A stretch of DNA of 64,000 bases from Bugula neritina (lineage: Eukaryota; Bryozoa; Gymnolaemata; Cheilostomatida; Bugulidae): positions 363,001 to 427,000 of the forward strand of contig OZ037770.1 of the NCBI GenBank assembly GCA_964035545.1, read 5' to 3'. The translations under genes and the position numbers were made by a program. The notes beneath the pieces are model-generated. The model saw only the letters and a list, made by a program, of their open reading frames with translations, made no database searches and was not told the DNA's origin. Below are positions 45,982 to 58,975 of this stretch, one piece after another. The first letter of the stretch is position 1. Each line of letters begins with the position of its first letter.

Positions 45982-48900
45982 ACTTACTGTACTTCTAGTA
46001 TTTAGTATTCTATATTCTCTGTTAAACAGTCTGTGAGTTTAAATGACTTTTCAGCTACATTTCTCTTGCTTTCTTCTTTATAGTATCAACATTTTATGCA
46101 TTTTTAGTCGTTTTGTTGAGTTTGTGTTAGAAAATGCTGTATATAATTAAATATAATAATCAAAGTCATGTTTTCTAATAGTTATCACTCCTTTGCTTTT
46201 TATTCTTATACTTATTATATATTACTTGTATATATTAAGTTTGTATTGGTGTAGATTTCTTTTCATAACAAAGCCATTCTACAGCCCATGTGTCATTTTC
46301 ATTTTCTTCTCTTTTCTTTTACTTCCTGAAGCTATGGTAACAATTCCTGTATTTTATTGTGTATATAATTGTATGTTGTTCGTTCCTATTGATTACCTTA
46401 TTATGGCTTTACAGTGTAAATAATGCTGTTTGTACTTTTTGCTGAATTTCTGTAAATAAATTTATTAAATATAATATTTCTCAAGAACATACAAACTGCA
46501 TATAGATGCCTAAAAGTTACTTAACACATTTCATTTTTTCGACATGTTGGCTGTATAACCTACTTTCTTCAAAATGACGAAGAAACCTTAGTGTTTGTAT
46601 TTTAGGATTCAAATTAAAAATTGGTTGGCATATTAGAGTCAAGTAGTATTTATCTGTTCACATAATATAGCTTGGCGATAAACTCACTGAATACAGAGGA
46701 GAGGTTAGATTTTGTGTTATATAATAGTTGCCTTTATATCAATTTTTGAGTGACTTGACTGCATATATTTAGTTCACTGCATGTGTACAACAGCTAAACC
46801 TCATCCCTGAATAAGATTACTTTATAGCGCATGTTAGCAGTAAAGAATACATGCATTATATATACAGCAAAGCCTTGGGTTAATCATGCATTACCTAGCT
46901 AAGCAACAAGCTAATTTCAACGGAAGTTATAGTTTCATAAAATTGGACTCTAATTTAACATAAAAACCCTTATTTTAGCCACACTCTTTGTACAAAGGGT
47001 ACCCTAAGATAAATAGCTGTCTGTATAGCAGTTTATTGTGAAACTTGCTGTATTTTTAGACTTACCATATGTGTTTTGCTAAGTCTGTAGTTATGTTGAA
47101 GACAACAGATAAAAGCAAATCATTTAAATGAAGTCAACTTTCATATACTGGGTATAATCTCTGCAGTTATCACAATGACCTGTTGCTAGAGGTAGTTGGT
47201 GATTGATTTTGAAAAAAAAATCAATATTGGTTAAAGATAGCATTTGTAAACTTTCTATAGCAGTTGCTCTACTTTGCTGCATAATTAAGCCATAATTTCA
47301 GTATATATTTTCCTAGAATGTTGTTTAGAGACATAAAAAAACTGCCTATGCACAACATACTTTGCATCTGTTTAGTATCTCGTAATTAGATATAAAAAAA
47401 TCAAAGCCAATTATAAGGCAAAAGACCATAATACTGTACTATCATTGGATAGTTCTTCATCAATAAACAGGTAGTCGCCAGTGGTGGATATGAACCCCTC
47501 CTAGATGTTTCTCGTACTTCTTCCTCAAAAAACATTTTCATTAAGCCAAAAAGAAATAACAATACACCTTTTTAGTAGACACTTTTTAATTTCTGACTGA
47601 TATTTCACCTTATTTCCAATTATAATTAACTTTTAACCGGCACTTTTCTTTGTAGTAATTCCTACCCTTTAGACTGTGTACTTTGAAATGAGTCTGTTTT
47701 ACTCGTTACATAAAGTATAGTTGCACTGGCTACAGGTTGACACAAAAGCAAGCCTATCTTGATAAAATCATGCGCAAATGTAGAAACTACCGAGGAGTTT
47801 GTTCCTCATAATTAGAAATTGACAAATTATTTTTAATCCGTTTAAAAGCATCTGGTTAGGGAAGCATATGCCGTGTTCAATTTGTTATTCTAGCATTAAC
47901 AATAACAGAATGCAATAATTATAAGTTTATGAAAGTAATTTGTTTTCTTTCTAATTACAAATATAATATTTTAGTATATATTGTAAATTTATAAGGCTTG
48001 CATTAGGAATAACGCAGCTAAAACATCATTTTCCTTAAAGTCTTAAAAATATATAAGTATAACATAATACACTATGCCAATAAACTTATTAAAGTACCAA
48101 GCAAGCTTAGCTAGTTTAAGAAAAATTACACTAGGTAAATTCCCATTATTTATAGAATGCTTGCTGATATTAGCTTTTGATGTAATTAAAGTAAATTATT
48201 ATTTATCTTTCTAGCTAAGGATTTCTTGCCGTAAGTTTTGCTTTTATGCATGGAGAAATGTCGTAACAAACCAGTTAAATTTTTATAGCACATAAAAATG
48301 TAATCTATAAGTCGAAGATATTTAAACTTAGCCATTAACTCATTTTAATTAGCAATGTAGCCTAAATCTAATACAATACAAAATATATACCAGTATATAT
48401 AATATATTTTTACCATGCTGTTAATTACAGTATTTGTAAAACAAATTTTATGCTCATTAATTAAATGCAACAAATATTTATAAAATACTAATAATGTTGA
48501 ATAAATAAATTCAATAATTCTTTTTCTATTTAAATGGCTGCATAATTTCTTGCAAGGTTGTATAAAGGAGTTGTGGCCCACAACTTATTATGTGTTCAAT
48601 TGCCACATATGTCTTAGGAAGAAGAAAACTCCCCAAAAATTCTTGGTTTGAAAATTCTAGTATAATTAAAATCACTTAATATATGTCTTTGAAATGCATT
48701 TTGCCACTCTGCAAAATTGCAGGAACAAATATTGCATGAAGTAATAAATGATTTATGAAGTAATTAACAAACCAATGTAAAAACTGTTGTTGTATATAGA
48801 ACACAACATATTGATTTTCTTCAATCTCCACATCAAATCTATATATTCAATTATATCTAACCAATGCTAATAAACTAAACATGCATGCATACAAATATTT

Positions 48901-51842
48901 GCATCGTATGCAAGTAATATTAGCTAATTAGCAACTATAGCATTTTTTTCATTATCTTTATTGCTTGCATATGTCTAAGTATTATTAAAATAAGGTTTTT
49001 ATTTGCAACTTTGCACCACAAATTACATAAAATCTAAAAACTTGAGTTGTGACATGCATTAGGGCTACCTATACACAAATAGACCTTCATAAAACTCTCA
49101 ATGATTTTATTCAACTCATGTATGCAAAAGTTTTGCATTAAAACAATTCTTCTAAATCACCCTAGAGCAGGAAATTATTACAAAAACAGCTTCTCATATA
49201 TAATCTTTCTCCAGATTAATTTTTTTTCCTGTATTTAAACTAACTTAGCAAGTGAAGATTGTGATATCACTCAGGTAATCACATATATATTATTCATAGC
49301 TGTAATACTTTAGCAATGAATAGATCATGTTTAATTTCCACTCTACCTAGCAGTTTTTCAGAATTATAGAGCTATGTATATCGTGAAATTGGAATAGCCT
49401 AATAGTTTTACATGTGTTTATAGCTAGACAAATTAACTTAAAAAACTTACAATAATTAGATGATATTTGCATTCTTTTGAAGGTTATGGTGAAGCTACTG
49501 CAAAACTGGCCATTAGTTTAGCATAATATGCAATGCCACGCAAAAGCATGCCAAACAAGCAATGTTTATTTACCTTACCAGTGCAATTTTATCACCTTAA
49601 ACACAAAAGCAAGTATAAAATACACATCCATATTAGATTAACTGTCAAGTTAAAAAAAGACAACATATATTCATGAGCTGGTTCTGTTTGCACAAGTACA
49701 ATTTAGACCAGCTTATTATTTAGATTGCCACAAAAATATGACGTAAAATATGTCTTTAATCATTATTTTGATATTCACTGGTTGAAGATATTTTTTATAT
49801 CCTAATATGTAAATATTGTACATAAATCTTAAAAATTAACTAGGTGAATAAGGAAAACTGCTAATTTTATGAAACTGTTATGTTAATAAAGACAATGGCT
49901 ATCAACAAATCCCACCAGACCACAAACTAATTGTAAATACTAAAGCAATTATATAGTGCTATGTGTTGATCTAGCCTAGTCAATACACCACAAATATGTA
50001 TTATGACATACCACATTTTAAGTACTGGGTTACCATTTATTCTAATGGGTATTTGTTTAAACTGTTATATACAGCTTTTTGCACTACCAATATACAAGCC
50101 AGTTGTTATTCTGTCACTTTTTATCTACATCTCTTTTTAATGCCAGTTACTTGTTAGCTTCAGTACAAACAGCTAAACATTCTACTCTACAGCCAATCTT
50201 ACTGTTAACTCTTGTTTAACAATATTACAAGAATCTAAAAATTTGAGTGCGTTTTAAGTATAATATTCTATTATTATAACTTTTAAATGAAACAATAATA
50301 TGATAAATGCATTATAACTTTCTGAAAAGTTTTTTTGCAAAGTATATGTTTTTGGAAAATAGTTTTACAACATTTGCTAGGAGCGTTATATTTATTCCTA
50401 TCTAAAATAATTTTGTTTGAACTGCTATGTTTGTAATCATGTAATCAGAAGTAAAGCATCAGTAAAATGAGTATAAGTAGAAGCTTGACAGCTACATTAG
50501 GCATTGCTACATAGTACATAAATATATGGCCGTATTAAATACTTAGCTGCATTCACAGATAAATGCATGGCTTGGAATTACAATACCATGAATACATTAT
50601 TTATTTAGCTGGGTAACTATACAATTATGCCAAAGTGAAAAGCTTTTGGTTATTAATGCCTGAAATGTCTAACAATCTACTTGGGAGACCACCTTGTTGT
50701 TACAGAGTGAATGAGTTATTTGTTTGGCATTTGGATGATGGCACAAAGAAAGGCTATTTGGTTTGTTACTTGAGACTAGTAGCAAACTGCTACAGTCATA
50801 GCATCTTAGAAGATTTTGCATCACTTGCTAGAATTGTACATTATTTTAATGTAGCTATTGAAATTAATATCGCACTGAAAACACAGTATTGCAAAATCTT
50901 AAGCTGTACATAATTATATTATGCATCAAAAAGTACTTCTGCTATTCGACTATCCCAGGTTTATTTTAAACTAGCACTGCCAAAGTGCCTTGACTCTATT
51001 ACAGTGTTTACTAGCTAATTTTGTTCTTCTCAATAGTGAAATAGATCTATTGCAAGAAATTAATGACTAGATATAACAATAATGATTTTTAGGCAAGACT
51101 TTCGCATCTATATTGCTCATCTGCTAGCTTGAAATACCCCTCTCCTTGGACTAATCTCAGGCTTTTCATTGTTGTTTAAACAGTTTTTAAACTCCTATTT
51201 CAATAAATCATTACCAACACTGCCTGCATGTATTAATATTCATTAGTGCCATCAATGCACTGTGGAGACAGCACCTGATGTTCTGTATATTACATTATAG
51301 TACAGAGATACTAAATCCAAAACATCTAAAATAATTGATGCTTCTACCAGATTTTTAGCACACCTATAATATGTATTCCTGTAGTAAATATTAATAAGAT
51401 GTTTTAACTGATAGTTTTTATGCCATTATAATAGTTTGATACTATAACTACAACTTGAAACTCTTTAACCAGCACATTGGTTAGTAATATTGCTTCTTGA
51501 TATTTAATTGCTGGTTCACAAACTATCAATAATAGGGATGCATATCAAAACTTGACTGCATTCATAATATGATTTTAATGCTAGGTAATGACTAAGCATG
51601 TCTGGCTGATATGAGGTGACTATTTTGTACACTGTTTAACAACATCAGCTTTTTGGGTTCATTTAAAGCATCTGCAAATCTGTATTATACATAATTACTG
51701 TTAGGGCCAATTAATTAAATTGTTAACCCTGAAATGCTTTTTACACTGTAATACTAAGTAGTAAAAGATATGTATATATATATAAACTGATTGTAATTTA
51801 TACATAACATTGTACATTTAAAAAAAATCACAAAATACATAA
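45982..51842. other. Gene B 3' flank and long gene-free interval
   Basis: To about 47230 it is homologous to the gene A 3' flank. One dispersed copy of the 23-bp unit (CAGTGGTGGATATGAACCCC) lies at 47479-47498. From 47.5 to 51.8 kb the sequence is uniformly AT-rich without recognisable genes, RNAs or tandem arrays. A 92-codon frame at 50635 is not convincing. Confidence 0.55.
46455..46460 (+). other. Polyadenylation signal of gene B
   Basis: AATAAA, 474 bases after the gene B stop. The corresponding place in gene A reads TATATAAATTTATTAAAT. Confidence 0.55.
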
Positions 51843-51848
51843 TTTATT
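51843..51848 (-). other. Polyadenylation signal (- strand)
   Basis: AATAAA on the - strand, 73 bases past the TAA of the putative gene ending at 51921. Confidence 0.4.
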
Positions 51849-51920
51849 AGCTAAATTTCAAGGCGTTTTGTAGGTAGTGGGTTAATGTCAATAAAGTAGA
51901 ATCCGGGAAGTTGAGTAGCT

Positions 51921-53024
51921 TTATTCAAGAGGAAGGCTCTCCAACAGTTCTACCAAAGCCTAAATAACATGTATAAAATAAAGGTTATATGCACAATTTT
52001 TTTTCCAAAACAGCCTGCAACTGTTTTGCTATTGCATATGCCCTATGCCATTCATCAAGTAGAACAATTTTAACCAGGATATCTAGAAAAGTTGACACAA
52101 GGGCTTTATAAACTATGTAACAGTAAAACTGTGAGTAGAAATTAATTGACACTAATGAATAATGCTTTAGGTGCTGGCAACAACCATAAAAGAAAAGTTA
52201 TATAACAAACAAATAGAAAAAGCACTAAACAAATCAACAGCATTATATACAATTGGGGCACATACATGAAAACAGCAGCTAGTGTCATTTTCTTAAGACA
52301 GCACTATTTTAGGTATAAATTTAAGAAGTATTAGAAAATGCAGAAATTTACTGCAATTGGTTCATTTTATTTAAGTTAGTACATACTGAAGATCTCAAGT
52401 TTTTGCTAATGAACATGAGTTTTGGCCCGAAACTAAAAAAATATCAATAAATACACCTAAATAATCAAGGCTCTTTTTAATTTTCTTTGATTTCCTATGC
52501 TTTTTTTCTAATTACAGCAACTTCTGACTGGGGATCGCCACGGTTAGTTTGTAACAGTAGGCAATCCAAATGAAATGAATAAATAGGAAAAAACATGAGA
52601 AATCATGCACAATTAAGAAGAATCTTGATTATTTAGGTGTATTTCTTGATGTCTCACTAATTTTAAGCAAAAAGCATTGTTCATTAGCAGCTAAAATGTA
52701 AAAATGGCTAAAAACTGCAGATTTCCAGTGTGTACTAAATTAAATAAAAGGACTCAATCACCTTTGCAACATAATTCAATAATTGCATGGTCAAGCAGAA
52801 TAAACTACAATTAACAGCAACAACAGTGTAATAGTTGCGTAGAAAAGTTGTACTGCAAAAAACTAAAAGAATGCAAAATCTATAAATGTGTGCTACCAAG
52901 TAAATGCTGAACAGACATCATGAAATAGTGTACGAAATACAAACTATTAAACTTACCTGTTGATCTAATGCAGCCAAAACCTTAAGCTTAGAGTAGTGGA
53001 ATGGTGCTGTTCGATGTTGATATG
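51921..53024 (-). CDS. Putative spliced gene, C-terminal exons
   Basis: Two - strand exons join in phase 0. Exon 52957-53024 encodes YQHRTAPFHYSKLKVLAALD, then QQ, and ends in a strong CAG|GTAAGT donor. Exon 51921-51959 encodes ALVELLESLPLE and a TAA, after a TTATTTAG acceptor. An AATAAA signal follows. Further upstream, 53761-53858 is another coding-like stretch (LSHNAAISYKDVTDPNIENQ and on) with an AG|GTAAGT donor, and a strong pyrimidine-rich acceptor lies at about 53159. I could not join these into one frame. The protein is not recognised. A non-coding spliced RNA is the main alternative. Confidence 0.4.
52443..52652. mobile_element. 210-bp inverted-repeat element (MITE-like)
   Basis: The left arm ATACACCTAAATAATCAAG (within 52443-52500) is repeated in inverted orientation as CTTGATTATTTAGGTGTAT (within 52600-52652). 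Similarity extends over about 55 bp per arm with mismatches. The loop of about 100 bp includes GGGGATCGCCACGGTTAG. It lies in the intron of the putative gene above. A foldback or MITE origin is inference. Confidence 0.5.
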
Positions 53025-54461
53025 CTACAAGTAGCTAAGATGACTCAAATTCTTGCCTTTAGGAGTAAGAGGCCTCAGCTCAGTTTCAACAAAACTTCCA
53101 ATAATCTCAACGGATGCGCTCAATTAGGAGCCACAACAAAGCACACCCATGTCATTTTAGTAAACTCTAAAAAATGAACGGAAATAAAACTGTTAGAGAG
53201 TAAACAGAGAAACATATAGTGATGGGGGAAAAACCTGTCAGCAAAGGTTATATACACTCATAGCCATAACACGAAGAAAAAGATAATGAATAACAACCTA
53301 TTCAAGATGACACAAGAAACCAAACAAATTTCTTTGACTAAAAAATATAATTAAATACTATATTACTTGGCAAAAAATATTTGTTTTGAACAACGTATTA
53401 TTGGGAAGAATTGCCAGTGTCTTAAATTTTGAGATTAAAATTTCTGCCTTATAGCGGAAATAGAGAGGCAATCAATAGTGTACAAAACATGTTTTCAGTC
53501 ATTGGCTGTTGACTAAATTGACAAAGTTAAAGAAAGCTTCCATATCATTATTTATTTTGTTCTCAAGTGTGTGGTTACAGTTTCATGAGTCAGAAATATA
53601 ATTATTTGAGATATGAAATCAAATGTAGTCAAAAGAGTGTCATACAATTTAAAATGTAGTAATAGAGCTTTGACAATAATTTCTTCTGCTAAGTAAAACA
53701 GGTACCATTATGTGCTACTTATCTTTTAGAGATGAACGTCAAGGATGTTGAAAACAAAATAGTTGTAAATTACAGCAAATACCTTTCTACTTACCTAACC
53801 AGAGAAAATAAGTTTTCAACCTTGCATGCACTCAGCTGGTTTTCAATGTTTGGATCAGTGACATCTTTATAACTGATAGCAGCATTATGTGATAGCTTTA
53901 GGAATTGTTACCTTAAATCTAAATTATATAGAACAAGAAGTGCAAAAATATGGCATTAGTACTCATTGCACAATACACACTTGCTAGAGTAGCTAATCTA
54001 GCATCACATTAATTTAAGAAAGACAAAATTTTATTACTGTTCACAAATGATGAATATTAAAATTTGAATAATTAGACAAATTAACAATGATATTGATGTT
54101 ACTTCAAACATTACTAATGGTAAACACCAAAATACTAATAGGAATAGTCATGTTAACATCAATTAGAAAAGTAAAGATAATTTGAAAATGAGACAGTTTA
54201 TAGGTCTAACTCTTATAGTTGACAAGCAATTACAGGGCAGTCATATTGATGTAGGCTACCCTCAAAATGTAGCACTTTAAAAATATTAAAAAGACAGCAC
54301 ATATAAGAACATAATCTTAAAAATAGGCATATGTGACACCTATATTTTGATTAACAAAGAAATCTTCTTTACTTTATTAATCTAGCTCATATAATGGTAT
54401 TCTGTCTTAGTATGTTATTTTAATACTTGAAATCTAATCAGCTACAGAAAAGTACTTCAAT
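53025..54461. other. AT-rich interval with possible exon fragments
   Basis: Apart from the coding-like patches at 53033-53160 and 53761-53858 discussed with the gene at 51921, nothing recognised. Confidence 0.4.
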
Positions 54462-54722
54462 TCAAAGGCCTTCATAATTATTCTTTAGTTTGCTATTTAA
54501 ATAGACAGTAAGGTTGATGAATAAAATAAAAGTTAGTAAAGTAAAAACTAAATAAATTGAGAATAATATCTCCACTCTAAGGTTATAATCCTTATAAATC
54601 AACATTTTAATACTCCTGTTATCCTTAGGTATAGTTGTTAGCAATTTAACTATGAGCTCAAAGCCAAATGTCAGTATCAGCATCCCCATTACATTGACTA
54701 AGACTGACTTTATAACCCTCAA
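54462..54722 (-). CDS. Small two-helix membrane protein frame, doubtful
   Basis: An 86-codon frame with two strongly hydrophobic stretches (about residues 8-30 and 52-75) separated by a polar, basic loop (KDNRS...KDYNLR). Long open frames are uncommon in this AT-rich context, but hydrophobic frames arise easily from T-rich sequence. No family, splice context or polyadenylation signal supports it. Confidence 0.18.
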   Translation of the reverse strand: MRVIKSVLVNVMGMLILTFGFELIVKLLTTIPKDNRSIKMLIYKDYNLRVEILFSIYLVFTLLTFILFINLTVYLNSKLKNNYEGL

Positions 54723-54889
54723 GCTGTGGCACTCAATTTCTATAAGTAGTAACTAATAACAAATATAAAATTATTTATTTGCTACTGATAGTGATAATAA
54801 TAATAATTAAAAATAATAATATGATCCATTAAAATAGAACTAATAAAGCCAACGACGTTAATGGTATGTCTAACTAAACATGGCATGTC

Positions 54890-57785
54890 TCGTCTGGCAG
54901 TGGGTATGTGGAGGGCCAGGCAACCTACGGCCGTCAACCCGTTAATGGCACAACTAAAAGAAGATACTCAAGAGAAGACAACACAGTTGTCATGAAATGC
55001 TGCTTCAAAAGTACACCCAAATTGAGAGGTTATAGAAAAACAATGTATGAGCTCTGTAGACCCGGATCAAAGAATTATTTAAAAAGAATGTGCAAACGCT
55101 GGAAAACAGAGGAGAGTTTAACATCAGCGAATAGAGACTAGCAGATTAAGCAAGAACTATGAAGAAACACAAGCATTTTATGGAAGAAGAACTCCATAAG
55201 ATTGAAGAAGGAACCTTGCAAGAACTAGGCACATCAATTGGTAAAGAAGATAATGAAGAGCTAAATTTGCAAATAGAGGATGTTATAGCACAACATGAGA
55301 TAGCATATAAATCAGCCATGAGAATTTTAAGAGTACCTAGTTCAGAGGTAGAAAAAGTGTTAGTAGAAAAATTATAAATGAGCATAACAAACTATCTAAT
55401 GATCGACTAACACTAAGAGCCCTTAGGCACATTGAGAGGGTCAAATTACTACAGGCAGTAAAACAGATTAATGATGTGCTAAACTGTGTTGAGATTATTA
55501 ATACCATTGAGCTTAATAACACCACCATGGCTTGTGCGAAAAATAGTAACAGAACAAGTGTGTAACAAAAAGGAAAAAGAAAAACTGACAATGTACAAGT
55601 ATGGAAAATACGACTGCAGAAGAAATAAAAAGAAATTAGATCAGACTTAAGTAAAATAGCAGAGTGAAAAAGTAGAGCTTACAATGATTCATTGAGAAGA
55701 ATGGTTGAAGAAAAATATAGGATAAAGAACAAAGAGTGTGGTGTAGTGATTGAAAAACTGAAGCAAAACCTGAGAGCTGTAAGCCAGAAGATAAACAGAT
55801 ATACAGAATGAGTTGATCAATATAATCAGAACACAATGTTTACAATGATAAGCGCTTTTATCAAGAATTACGAGGAAATGAATACGTACATCTAAAGAGG
55901 CACCTGACAAGGAAATCAAAAGCATTCTGATAAAATATATGGGGTCAGCCAACTAAAAATAATACCAATGCAGAATGACTAAATAAAGTTAGCAACAAAT
56001 TGGAGCATATGTAAAGACAAGGAAATTAGATCTTAGAAACGATGCAAACAACTGGAATAGCAATTATTGTCATAAGGTTGATAAGAAAAAGCATGAAACC
56101 TGGAAAACACAACTGAAATACCTGGAAGAAAAGATAGGAGAAAAAAAGATCAAACTAAGAATTTTCCAAGGAGACTCTTTATCTCTATCCCTTTTCTCCA
56201 ACTACCGATTCGCATGACAGAAGCGGCTCAATGATGCAAATTTCGACGAGACAGAAAACAAACCATCTCCTATATGTGGATGACCTGAAGGTAAATAGGA
56301 AATCAAAGTGGGAACTGGAAGCTTTGGTAAACACTGCCGGGATCTTCACAAGGAATATAGAAATGAAATTTGGATTGAAAAATGTGCCACACTGGTTATG
56401 AGAAAGGGAAAGAAAATTAAGGACACAGGAATCAGTTTGCCTGATGAACAGGTAATCAAAGATCTGGGTGAGAAGCCGTATAAATATCTAGGAGTTCTTG
56501 AGATTGATGGAATACAAATATATGAAATGAAAAATAAGATCAAGGAGTACTACAAACAAATAAGAAAAGTTCTGGATTCAAAACTGAATGGTGAGAACAC
56601 AATCAAAGCAATAAACACATGGGCAGTAACAGCAGTGCATTACACAGCTAGAATACTTGACTGAACTGTTTCATGAGCTAAAAAATATAGACTGAAAGAC
56701 AAGGAAGCTAATGACAACAAACCGTGCACCCTATCCGAGAGCAGATGTAGGCAGGCTGTATTTTAGCAGAAGGGAAGGCGGTAGAAGAATGTTGTCAACT
56801 GAAAAATGCATAAAGATTGAAAACTGCAGCATGTCAGACTACATAAATATAACATAGACTGATAGAAACACCACACTGAATACCTTCCTAAAAGACAGAA
56901 CAGCGGTAGAACTAAATAATGATAAAGTGATAGAAAGAACTGATGAGTGTAAAGAAAAGCTTCACGTGGTCAATACATCAAAATGGTGGAAGACATGAAA
57001 GCATTTTCCTGGAACTGGTTGAAGTATGGTTGGCTGAAAAAGGAAACAGAAGGACTGCTGACAGCTGCGCAAAATCAACTATTCACTACTAGAAATTATA
57101 AAGTGGCTATGATGAGAGAACAGGGTAGCAAGAAGTGTGGAATGTGTAACGCAAGAGACAAAACTTCGATGCACGTATTGAGTGAGTTTGAGAAGGTAGC
57201 AGAAGGAGAATATAAGAAAAAACACAACCTTTTGGCATTGATAATTTCAATAGTAGTTGTGTGAACTTCGTGGGTTTCAGAAAAGTAAGAATTGGTACGG
57301 CCATCAAGCAGAATAAGTACTGGAAAATGATAATGTGAAAACCTTGTAAGATTTTAACATACACACTGACGTAGTCATCAAAGTTAGGAGACCCGATATA
57401 TTAGTAGTTGACAAGCATAATGCTGAAACAACGATAATTGATATCACAGTCCCTGTTAACTACAGAGTAAAAGAAAAAAATTCGAAAAGTTAGGAAAATA
57501 TCAGAATTTAGCACTAGAATAAACCCGCCTTTGGAAAACATCAAAAAAGTCATCCCGTTGTAACTGGAGCCTTTGGAGCTTTATACAAGATTGTAGACTG
57601 GCTGACACTACTTGGAGTAGCTGAAAACAGATGCTCATTAATTCAGCAGACACCCTTACTAGGATCAGGATAAGCTCACATCCTGAGGAAAGTTCTAGCC
57701 ATTTCAGCCTAGTATAACTAGGCTAATGGTAAAAGGTTACACCAGCTAAAAAACTACGGTCAATCAACAATAATAATAATAATAG
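54890..57785 (+). mobile_element. Decayed non-LTR retrotransposon, restriction-like endonuclease type
   Basis: A degenerate + strand open reading frame, broken by many stops and frameshifts. In order: a basic N-terminal motif (RYSREDNTVVMKC, RGYRKTM) near 54960-55080; charged helical sequence to about 55950; the reverse-transcriptase segments FQGDSLS (about 56166) and LLYVDDLK (about 56270); the thumb with YKYLGVLEIDGI, SKLNGENTIKAINTWAV (56308-56660); then RADVGRLYFSRREGGRR (56740-56790). A zinc-knuckle-like CGMC...H follows at 57135-57175 (fourth Cys replaced), then the nuclease core RRPDILVVDKHN...IIDITVP (57390-57460) and VVTGAFGALYKI. The region before FQGDSLS is shortened, so palm motif A is deleted. 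It ends in (AAT)n at 57768-57783; a similar (AAT)n run lies upstream at 54795. It cannot move by itself. Confidence 0.8.
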
Positions 57786-58815
57786 TGCAGTTGGTTCTAT
57801 TATTATATTAGCATATCGATTATGACTTTTCGATTGCCACCCTGATACTATGAGTAAAATGTACAAGCATACGTGAAAGTATAGATATGATCATAAGTAT
57901 AAAAATAGGTATAAGTATAAATATAAATATAGGTACAAGTATAAAACGAATGATTATATTATTAATAATATTAGTCAGTGATACCTATAACCGTAATGGT
58001 TTTTAGACTTACAGTTATCATTAACATTAGCTGAGTAATATGATTAGTTAAAATAATGGTATTCATTATTATATCATAGTTATAAGTTATAACTCTAGTC
58101 TCTAAAGAGCAACAGCAAGTGTAATTGGGATATTCATATTAAATTTCATATTCACATAGTGAAATGTTTATGTTATGAACTAATTTATTCCTTCAACATT
58201 TAACTATAAATATGATTAACACTCACTTTGACCAGCAGTATTACTAAAAGAAGCGTATTACAAATATAAGATAATAAAATTCTAGTAGTAGGACTAATAG
58301 TATTACTAGGTCCAGTATTATTCTTGTTATCTTATTCATCATTCATGAGTTATCAAATTTAAAATTACTACTTATTAGCATCAGCATATAAAAAGTAAGA
58401 TCATTAGGAATAATTATCATGAGGTATGATCTATGATTTGCATTATCCATATATAGTTTAATATCAATATGATATATTATTATTGCTGATAGTCTATGTT
58501 ATAGTTAAATTTATACTTATCTTTACAGTTACCTATAGTAGCACTTATTAGTTATTTGTGGTAGCCAAACTAATGTTTAATATTAATAAATTAAACTGAG
58601 TATCATAAAAGTGTTACTAAGAATTTTAATTATAATCGTAATGGTGATCATATTACTTTATTATAATTATTATATTTTATCATTAATGCTAAACTGAGTT
58701 AATGCATATACTTTGAGTTTTACTATTACTCATTATATTTACACTTATAGTAAAACTAAATATGTAAAAGTTATACTTATACTATTATTATTCGTATTTC
58801 ATTAGACTTACATCT

Positions 58816-58975
58816 AAGATCGCAGTCCTATTACTACTACCACTGATACTAGTACTACAACTAGTACTAGTACTGCTACTAGTACTAGTACTACTACTAC
58901 TACTACTACTACTAATAGTACTGTTACTACTACTACTACTAGTACTACTACTAGGTCTACTACTGTACCAGTACA
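58816..58975. repeat. (ACT/AGT)n trinucleotide repeat
   Basis: Runs of CTACTA and CTAGTA trinucleotides. The poly-Ser frame on the - strand is an artefact of this repeat. Smaller runs recur at 59575-59600. Confidence 0.85.

Noticed and set aside
50635-50913. 92-codon + strand frame in the empty interval
   Set aside because: It opens with GTG rather than ATG, has no splice or polyadenylation context and no recognisable motif; the composition matches the surrounding AT-rich DNA.
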